Of a DNA stretch of 64,000 bases, positions 59,006 to 64,000 are shown in pieces. The stretch comes from Pseudomonas benzenivorans (GTDB lineage: Bacteria; Pseudomonadota; Gammaproteobacteria; Pseudomonadales; Pseudomonadaceae): the NCBI RefSeq assembly GCF_900100495.1, contig NZ_FNCT01000015.1, positions 1-64,000 on the forward strand, written 5' to 3'. Position 1 is the first letter of the stretch, and each line of letters begins with the position of its first letter. The notes under the pieces are model-generated. The model searched no databases. It had not been told where the DNA came from and saw nothing but the letters and a program-made list of their open reading frames with translations. Position numbers and translations under genes: made by a program.

Positions 59006-60438
59006 GGCTGCCCCTCCATCCATTCCGGCCGGAACATGTTCAGCGGCAGCTCGATACCGCGCTTGCCCATCACCTCGCGGAAGGCCGGCACCATGCCGGT
59101 TGGCCGGTAGTCGCCGAGCACTTCGCCGTGCTCGCCCATGCCGCGGCGGACGAACGAGAAGATCTCGGTCATGGTGATGATTTCGCCCTCCATGCCATTG
59201 ATCTCCTGCACGCTGACCAGGCGCCGCTTGCCATCCTCCTGGCGCTCGAGCTGGATCACCACATCGATGGCCGAGGCGATCTGCTGGCGCAGGGCCTTGA
59301 TCGGGAAGGTGGCGCCGGTCATCGACACCATGTTCTCGATCCGCCCCAGGGCGTCGCGCGCGGTATTGGCGTGGATGGTGGTCAACGAGCCGTCGTGGCC
59401 GGTGTTCATCGCCGTGAGCATGTCCAGCGCCTCGGCGCCGCGCACCTCGCCGATGACGATGCGGTCCGGGCGCATGCGCAGGCTGTTGCGCACCAGTTCG
59501 CGCTGATTGACCTCGCCGCGCCCCTCGATGTTCGACGGACGGGTTTCCAGACGCACCACATGCGGTTGCTGCAACTGCAGCTCGGCCGAGTCCTCGATGG
59601 TGACGATGCGCTCGTTATGCGGAATGAAGCTGGACAGCACATTGAGCATGGTGGTCTTGCCGCTGCCGGTACCGCCGGAGATCAGCACATTCAGCCGCCC
59701 ACGGACGATACCCTTGAGCATCAGGGCGATGGCCGGGGTCAGGGTGCCCATCTCCACCAGGCTCTCGGAGCTGAGCAAATCCACCGCGAAGCGGCGGATC
59801 GACACGCTTGGCCCGTCGATGGCCAACGGCGGGATGATCGCATTGACCCGCGAGCCGTCCTTCAACCGCGCGTCGACCAGCGGCGAGGACTCGTCGATGC
59901 GCCGCCCCAGGCTGGAAACGATGCGGTCGATGATGTTCAGCAAGTGCTGGTCGTCGCGAAAGCGCACATCGGTCTGCTGCAGCTTGCCGTGGCGCTCGAC
60001 ATACACCGAGGCATGCCCGTTGACCAGGATATCCGACACGCTGTGGTCGGCCAGCAACGGCTCCAACGGCCCCAGGCCGAGTACCTCGTCGGTGATCTGC
60101 TTGATGATCAACTGGCGGCTGGTCGCGCTTACCGGCGCGCTATGGTCCTCGAGCAGGCGCAGGCAGATATCGCGAATCTGCCGCACGGCATCGGCCTGCT
60201 CCAGGGAATCCAGCAGGGACAGGTCCATGACCTTGAGCAACTGCTGGTAGATCTTCTCGCGCCACTCGGCCTCCACCAGGCTTAGATGGGTCTTGGTCTC
60301 GTAGAGTTCGGCCGGGGTGGAGTGTTCCCAGGCCATCATGTCCTTGTCAGGCGTGCCCTTGCCAGTCGGTTCGGCAGGAGTCGTCTCCACAGCCTTGATA
60401 GGTTGCTGACGCAGGCGATTACGGAATTCGCTGAGCAT
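59002..60438 (-). CDS. tadA: Flp pilus motor ATPase TadA/CpaF
   Basis: 478 residues from the ATG at 60438, which has GGGGAG eight bases before it; a GTG at 60447 would overlap the tadZ stop (GTGA) and cannot be excluded. It is a hexameric secretion ATPase with Walker A GGTGSGKTT near residue 265, RPSNIEGRGEVNQRELVRNSLRMRPDRI and GEVRGAEALDML (Asp box and Walker B), and HDGSLTTIHANT. It drives both extension and retraction in the tad system. Confidence 0.94.
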   Translation of the reverse strand: MLSEFRNRLRQQPIKAVETTPAEPTGKGTPDKDMMAWEHSTPAELYETKTHLSLVEAEWREKIYQQLLKVMDLSLLDSLEQADAVRQIRDICLRLLEDHSAPVSATSRQLIIKQITDEVLGLGPLEPLLADHSVSDILVNGHASVYVERHGKLQQTDVRFRDDQHLLNIIDRIVSSLGRRIDESSPLVDARLKDGSRVNAIIPPLAIDGPSVSIRRFAVDLLSSESLVEMGTLTPAIALMLKGIVRGRLNVLISGGTGSGKTTMLNVLSSFIPHNERIVTIEDSAELQLQQPHVVRLETRPSNIEGRGEVNQRELVRNSLRMRPDRIVIGEVRGAEALDMLTAMNTGHDGSLTTIHANTARDALGRIENMVSMTGATFPIKALRQQIASAIDVVIQLERQEDGKRRLVSVQEINGMEGEIITMTEIFSFVRRGMGEHGEVLGDYRPTGMVPAFREVMGKRGIELPLNMFRPEWMEGQP

Positions 60439-60443
60439 GTTGT

Positions 60444-61667
60444 TCACTCCCCGAAAAAGCGGCTGAAGACGCGCTTGAACATGCCTTGTTCGGCGTCTAC
60501 CGGCTTGCCGAGCAACTCCTTGCTCAGTTCGTGCAGCGCAAGGGTGATCGGCGCGCGCGGCGCCTGCAGATCGAGGGGCACGCCGGTGTTCTGGCTCTGG
60601 CTGACCATCGCGAAGTCATTGGGCAGTTTTTGCAGTTCGCTGCAGCGCAGCGCCGTGCCGATATCCCGCAGGCTGATCGGCGCTGCCTTGTCGTAACGGT
60701 TGACCACCACCTGCAGGTTTTCACCGCGCACCCCCAGCTCATCGCGCAGGATGCGCGCCAGGCGGCTGGCATCCTTGAGGTGGCTGAGGCTCTGCTGCAC
60801 CACGATATAGACCCGGTCGGCCTCCTCCAGGGTAATGCCGGTGAGGTGGTCGATCTGCCGCGGCAGGTCCACCACCACCCAGTCGTAGGTGCTGCGCGCC
60901 AGCTTCAGCAACGCCTCGAGCTGCTCGATATGCACATCCTGCGGCAGGCACAGCTCGTTCTCGCGGCCGCCCAACACATGCAGGGTCGGGCTGAAATGAC
61001 TGCAAAAACCGCGCAGCGCCACGCTGTCCATTTCGCTTATCTGTTGCAGCACCTCGACATGGCTATGGGCGGGATGCACATCCAGGTAATGGGCCACGCT
61101 GCCGAATTGCAGGTCGAGGTCCAGCAGCAGGGTATTGCCGCCCTTGGCACTGAGTTGATGGGCCAGGTTGCAGGCCAGCAGGGTAGCGCCGGAACCGCCC
61201 TTGGCGTTCATCACCGCCACCAGCTTGCCGCCCGAGTTGCTGTTGGCGCGAGCCTCCGTGACCATGCGGCCCAAAGCGGCTAGCAATTCCTCGGCGGCCA
61301 CCGGCTCCGGCAAGAAGTCGCGGGCGCCGGCCTGCATCGCCAAGCGGATGCCCTCGCGCTCCTCCAGCGGACCACACACCAGCAGCGGCGGGCGCTCGTG
61401 TGGCGGATGCTGCAGCAGAGCCGCCAACTCCTCGCGCCACAGGTGGCTGACCCGCAGCAAGAGAAAATCGGGCAGTTTCTCCAGGCCATAGAGCGGGTCG
61501 GTATGGCCGTTGCTTACCAGGCGGGTATCCGCCTGCAAACCAGGGATGCGCCGGCAGATACCTTGCAGATGTTGCAACGCGCCTGCATCGCGACTGCTGA
61601 TCAACAGGTGCAATCCCTGCTTACTCGGCGAACTGGTTGGTGCGGGGGCTTCTCTGAGATTCAACAT
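60444..61667 (-). CDS. tadZ: Flp pilus localisation protein TadZ/CpaE
   Basis: 407 residues. An N-terminal atypical receiver-like domain (about 18-135) is followed by a ParA/MinD-type ATPase domain with the deviant Walker A NAKGGSGATLLA near residue 153. TadZ marks the pole and recruits TadA. It is preceded by GGAG. The 5' end overlaps the tadF-like stop by seven bases. Confidence 0.92.
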   Translation of the reverse strand: MLNLREAPAPTSSPSKQGLHLLISSRDAGALQHLQGICRRIPGLQADTRLVSNGHTDPLYGLEKLPDFLLLRVSHLWREELAALLQHPPHERPPLLVCGPLEEREGIRLAMQAGARDFLPEPVAAEELLAALGRMVTEARANSNSGGKLVAVMNAKGGSGATLLACNLAHQLSAKGGNTLLLDLDLQFGSVAHYLDVHPAHSHVEVLQQISEMDSVALRGFCSHFSPTLHVLGGRENELCLPQDVHIEQLEALLKLARSTYDWVVVDLPRQIDHLTGITLEEADRVYIVVQQSLSHLKDASRLARILRDELGVRGENLQVVVNRYDKAAPISLRDIGTALRCSELQKLPNDFAMVSQSQNTGVPLDLQAPRAPITLALHELSKELLGKPVDAEQGMFKRVFSRFFGE

Positions 61668-62173
61668 GGTGTGATCTCCGGAACTACGCCTTCCTCGGCA
61701 TGGCGGCCGAGGCTTTCGCGGGGAATGGTCGACCTGAATGCCGGCAGGGTGAACACCCCGCCAAACCCAGGAATCAGCAACTCATGGGGGAAATTTTCCA
61801 CCCGCAACTGCACATAGCGGATGGCACTGAAGCCGCCGGCGCCGACAAGGTCGCCCGGACTGGGCACGACCACGCCGTTCTCATCCAGGTAAACGAGGGT
61901 CAGGTCGGCAGTTTCCAGGCTACCGATCAGCGAACTCGCGCCGCTGTCGGTGGCCGCGTTGAAAATCGCCCGGCGCAAGATCACCGGGTCGCTGATATCG
62001 CATACCGCCGCCAGGCGCGCGCCACGGCGTACCACCTCGTCCAGGGCATTGACGGTGAAATGCAAACGCCCCATTTCCAGCACGCCGAACAGCAGGATGA
62101 ACAACAGCAGGCCGATAATGGCGAACTCCACCACATACACCCCGCCCATGCGCCGTTTGCTTATCGCCTTCAT
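61661..62173 (-). CDS. tadF: TadE/TadF-like minor pseudopilin (second)
   Basis: 170 residues. A short basic leader (MKAISKRRMGG) precedes the TadE-type motif VYVVEFAIIGLLLFILLFGVLEMGRL, processed like a prepilin at the Gly. The ATG at 62173 overlaps the upstream stop (TGATG); a GTG one codon earlier is possible. It lies between the tadE-like gene and tadZ, which points to a TadF role. Confidence 0.82.
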   Translation of the reverse strand: MKAISKRRMGGVYVVEFAIIGLLLFILLFGVLEMGRLHFTVNALDEVVRRGARLAAVCDISDPVILRRAIFNAATDSGASSLIGSLETADLTLVYLDENGVVVPSPGDLVGAGGFSAIRYVQLRVENFPHELLIPGFGGVFTLPAFRSTIPRESLGRHAEEGVVPEITPC

Positions 62174-62640
62174 CACAGCCCCCTCATCACGGTGGTGGCC
62201 ACCAGTTGGACGTTCAGCGGGATGGCATTGCCGATCAACGCCGGCAGGCTGTTGCCGATCACCGGTTGGAACTGGTAGCTGGTACTGACCCGGACATGTT
62301 CGCTGCCCACCGCGCCGACCGTCACGTTGGCAGTGGTCAACCCCGGCACCACCTCACTGCCGGACTGGGGCACGGGCACACCGTAGACCGCGAGATTCTT
62401 GGTCCTGGCCTCCACCACCGGGTCGATCACGACCTGGCCGAGATTGCCATTCCAGGCCTCTCCGGCCAGGTAGCGCACCGCATCGCGGTTGGCCTGCAGC
62501 AGGTTGTTGTAGTGGTAGAGCATGCGGCCGAACTCGGCGATGGCCAGCAGCAACAGCAACAGCAGCGGCAAGGCGATGGCGAATTCGACCATGGCCACAC
62601 CGCGCTGGGCCTGGCCGGGCTTGAATGAATGACTGTGCAT
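62173..62640 (-). CDS. tadE: TadE-like minor pseudopilin (first)
   Basis: 155 residues. The prepilin-like leader ends QRG, followed by VAMVEFAIALPLLLLLLLAIAEFGRM, the TadE domain with Glu at position +5 or so. The C-terminus is periplasmic. The ATG at 62640 follows GGAGGT; a longer frame to 62670 is not supported. Coupled to the next gene. Confidence 0.85.
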   Translation of the reverse strand: MHSHSFKPGQAQRGVAMVEFAIALPLLLLLLLAIAEFGRMLYHYNNLLQANRDAVRYLAGEAWNGNLGQVVIDPVVEARTKNLAVYGVPVPQSGSEVVPGLTTANVTVGAVGSEHVRVSTSYQFQPVIGNSLPALIGNAIPLNVQLVATTVMRGL

Positions 62641-62678
62641 GGCACACCTCCCAGTAACTGGGCTTACCACTCAACCTC

Positions 62679-62746
62679 GTAGCCCGGATGCAATCCGGGA
62701 ACAGCGTTCACGGGGCGCTCCCACCTCCCCGAATTGCATCCGAACA
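62679..62746. repeat. REP element (GTAGCCCGGATGCAATCCGGG), copy 1
   Basis: Starts with tcGTAGCCCGGATGCAATCCGGG and ends gaattgcatccg, with a degraded right arm. It lies between the TadG-like and tadE genes. Confidence 0.8.
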
Positions 62747-62760
62747 ACCTTGTTGCAGCC

Positions 62761-62830
62761 TCGTAGCCCGGACGCAATCCGGGACCGGAGTTGCATCAGG
62801 CTGCGTTTCCCCCGGATTTCATCCGGGCTA
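62761..62830. repeat. REP element, copy 2
   Basis: GTAGCCCGGACGCAATCCGGG ... CCCGGATTTCATCCGGGCTAC, with both arms intact, 15 bp from copy 1. The pair could separate expression of the TadG-like gene from tadE. Confidence 0.85.
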
Positions 62831-62858
62831 CACAGTCCCTATTACCATGCGCACCTAC

Positions 62859-64000
62859 CTAAGAGTCGGGGCTCGGCGTCGACACGCCGCTGAAATAGGT
62901 CTTGTACAACTGGATGATGTTCGGCCCGACATCGTCCGCTGGCGTGGCACCGGCATAACCATCGCCCTCGCATTCGCTGATGAACTGGCCAAATACCTGC
63001 GCCTCAACTCCCGACTGCTTGACCGTCTGCATCAGGTAGAAGCAACCGAAGCCCAGCACCGGCACCGAGGTCTGCCCGCCGGACGCGCCGTCGCAATTTC
63101 CGATGACAAGGGTAAGAATTCGCCGCTCGTAAGCGCCCGAGCAGGTTCCAGAAGCGGCACAGGCAGTACTGGCCTCCAGCCAGTCGTTGTAGTCGAACAA
63201 CTCGGCACTGCTCGTAGACAAATTGCCGTCGCTGGAAGTGACCACCTCGCCCTCGTATTCCACTTGGGGCGGTGCGGTGCTGTCGTTATAGGTCACCCGC
63301 GGGCTGGTGAAATCGGTGACCCAGTCTGGAGGGTAGTCGTTAGCACTCATTCCCCCGGCATATTCCCCCAGGCGGGTATTCAACCCCTGAGCCACCGGCC
63401 CCACGGTATTGCCCGGCTCGGTTTCCGCCTCCTCGCCTACCACATTGCACTTGTCGATGCCGCCCGCCAGGTCATCGCGCAGGTCGTTGGCCCCGGTGGC
63501 GCCATCTAGGCGCAGCAACTGGAAGTTGCCGGGACCTATTTCCGCCTCATCGCCGGCCGCGCTCTTGAGCACCTTTAGTTCGCCGAAGCCATAGCCCCAG
63601 AAATTACCGCTCGCGGGGTCGTACTGATCGGGGTCGCCACAGACCAGGATCGGTTCGATCCTGCACGGCATGGCGGAGGGGCTCGGCCCGGCAGTGGCGA
63701 TGGCGGCCACCGCCTTGTCGCCGAGGTTGCCGGCAGAAAAGGACTGGGCGAGATTCCAGAAGAACCCGGCCAGCGAGTAGTCCGGCACCGTCACCCGCAC
63801 ATAGCTGGCATCCACCGGACCGGGAAAGGAGAATGGGCCGTATACGCTGTTCGACAGCTCGACTATGGCGAAAGCTCCCACCCCACCACTGCCGGCAATG
63901 CCTGTGCTGAGCTCACCATTGCCGCTGGCACTGGCATTGAGTGACAGGGTGTTGAGCGCCGCATCCCGCGTCACCGTGGAGGCATTGCCGCTGCCCGTCA
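62859..64000 (-). CDS. tadG: TadG-like pilus assembly protein (5' end missing)
   Basis: At least 371 residues; the frame stays open to the window edge upstream of a GTG at 63974, so the start lies outside. The visible part is a periplasmic/surface-type domain rich in Gly, Ser and Asp with several cysteines (IEPILVCGDPDQYDP, CDGASGGQTSVPVLGFGCFYL). It resembles the C-terminal region of TadG-type proteins with an N-terminal TadE/vWA-like part. Placement upstream of tadE supports this. Confidence in the exact name is moderate. Confidence 0.7.
   Translation of the reverse strand, partial: TGSGNASTVTRDAALNTLSLNASASGNGELSTGIAGSGGVGAFAIVELSNSVYGPFSFPGPVDASYVRVTVPDYSLAGFFWNLAQSFSAGNLGDKAVAAIATAGPSPSAMPCRIEPILVCGDPDQYDPASGNFWGYGFGELKVLKSAAGDEAEIGPGNFQLLRLDGATGANDLRDDLAGGIDKCNVVGEEAETEPGNTVGPVAQGLNTRLGEYAGGMSANDYPPDWVTDFTSPRVTYNDSTAPPQVEYEGEVVTSSDGNLSTSSAELFDYNDWLEASTACAASGTCSGAYERRILTLVIGNCDGASGGQTSVPVLGFGCFYLMQTVKQSGVEAQVFGQFISECEGDGYAGATPADDVGPNIIQLYKTYFSGVSTPSPDS

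Noticed and set aside
1..64000. tRNA and rRNA genes
   Set aside because: No cloverleaf with a GTTCGA-type T-arm and no rRNA signature was seen; the only clear RNA gene is 4.5S RNA.

Overview
The window is GC-rich chromosomal DNA of a Pseudomonas (sensu lato, stutzeri/mendocina/alcaligenes-like). The evidence is the gene order dnaX-ybaB-recR, apt, anr, hemN, ccoSIHG and two tandem ccoNOQP operons (the order I recall from P. aeruginosa), plus Pseudomonas-type attC sites and many Pseudomonas palindromic repeats. No database search was possible; family names rest on motifs read in the translated sequence.

Layout. (1) 1-4301: distal part of a chromosomal-type integron. Six near-identical attC sites separate six small leftward genes, followed by attI and a rightward integrase gene with a LexA-type box in its promoter. 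(2) 5030-21208: the microaerobic respiration block: an alpha/beta hydrolase, two cbb3 oxidase operons, the oxidase assembly genes ccoGHIS, a DsbD_2/SafE-like membrane protein, hemN, anr and apt. ANR boxes precede the first cco operon and hemN. (3) 21439-23016: a metal-dependent-hydrolase-like protein and a hypothetical protein. (4) 23335-38910: a tightly coupled nine-gene, 15.6 kb operon with two HEINNP histidine kinases, a REC-YN-GYP protein, a lone REC protein, an MglA-type GTPase, a PilB/GspE-type ATPase with an N-terminal REC, a 1558-residue multi-PAS/GAF kinase, an Rcp1-like REC, and a REC-PAS-GGDEF-EAL-REC protein. A MITE-like palindrome lies just upstream. This is the best candidate for an undescribed system.

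(5) 38942-48491: accessory metabolism and stress genes: TetR regulator with divergent flavin monooxygenase and SDR, ohrR, a 42-residue secreted peptide, ohr, an esterase, an ABM-domain protein, an SDR with divergent AraC regulator, and an acyl-CoA dehydrogenase. (6) 48729-55572: recR, ybaB, dnaX, two small conserved proteins, 4.5S RNA, an ACR3 transporter and an HU-like protein. (7) 55996-64000: a leftward tad (Flp pilus) operon with tadD, C, B, A, Z, F- and E-like genes and an incomplete TadG-like gene running off the right edge.

How the parts fit. ANR senses oxygen loss and should drive the first cbb3 operon and hemN (anaerobic heme synthesis); ccoGHIS supply copper and assembly functions. 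The nine-gene operon joins phosphorelay, c-di-GMP and small-GTPase modules to a secretion/pilus-type motor ATPase, which suggests control of a polar surface machine; this function is inference. The tad locus encodes a separate adhesive pilus.
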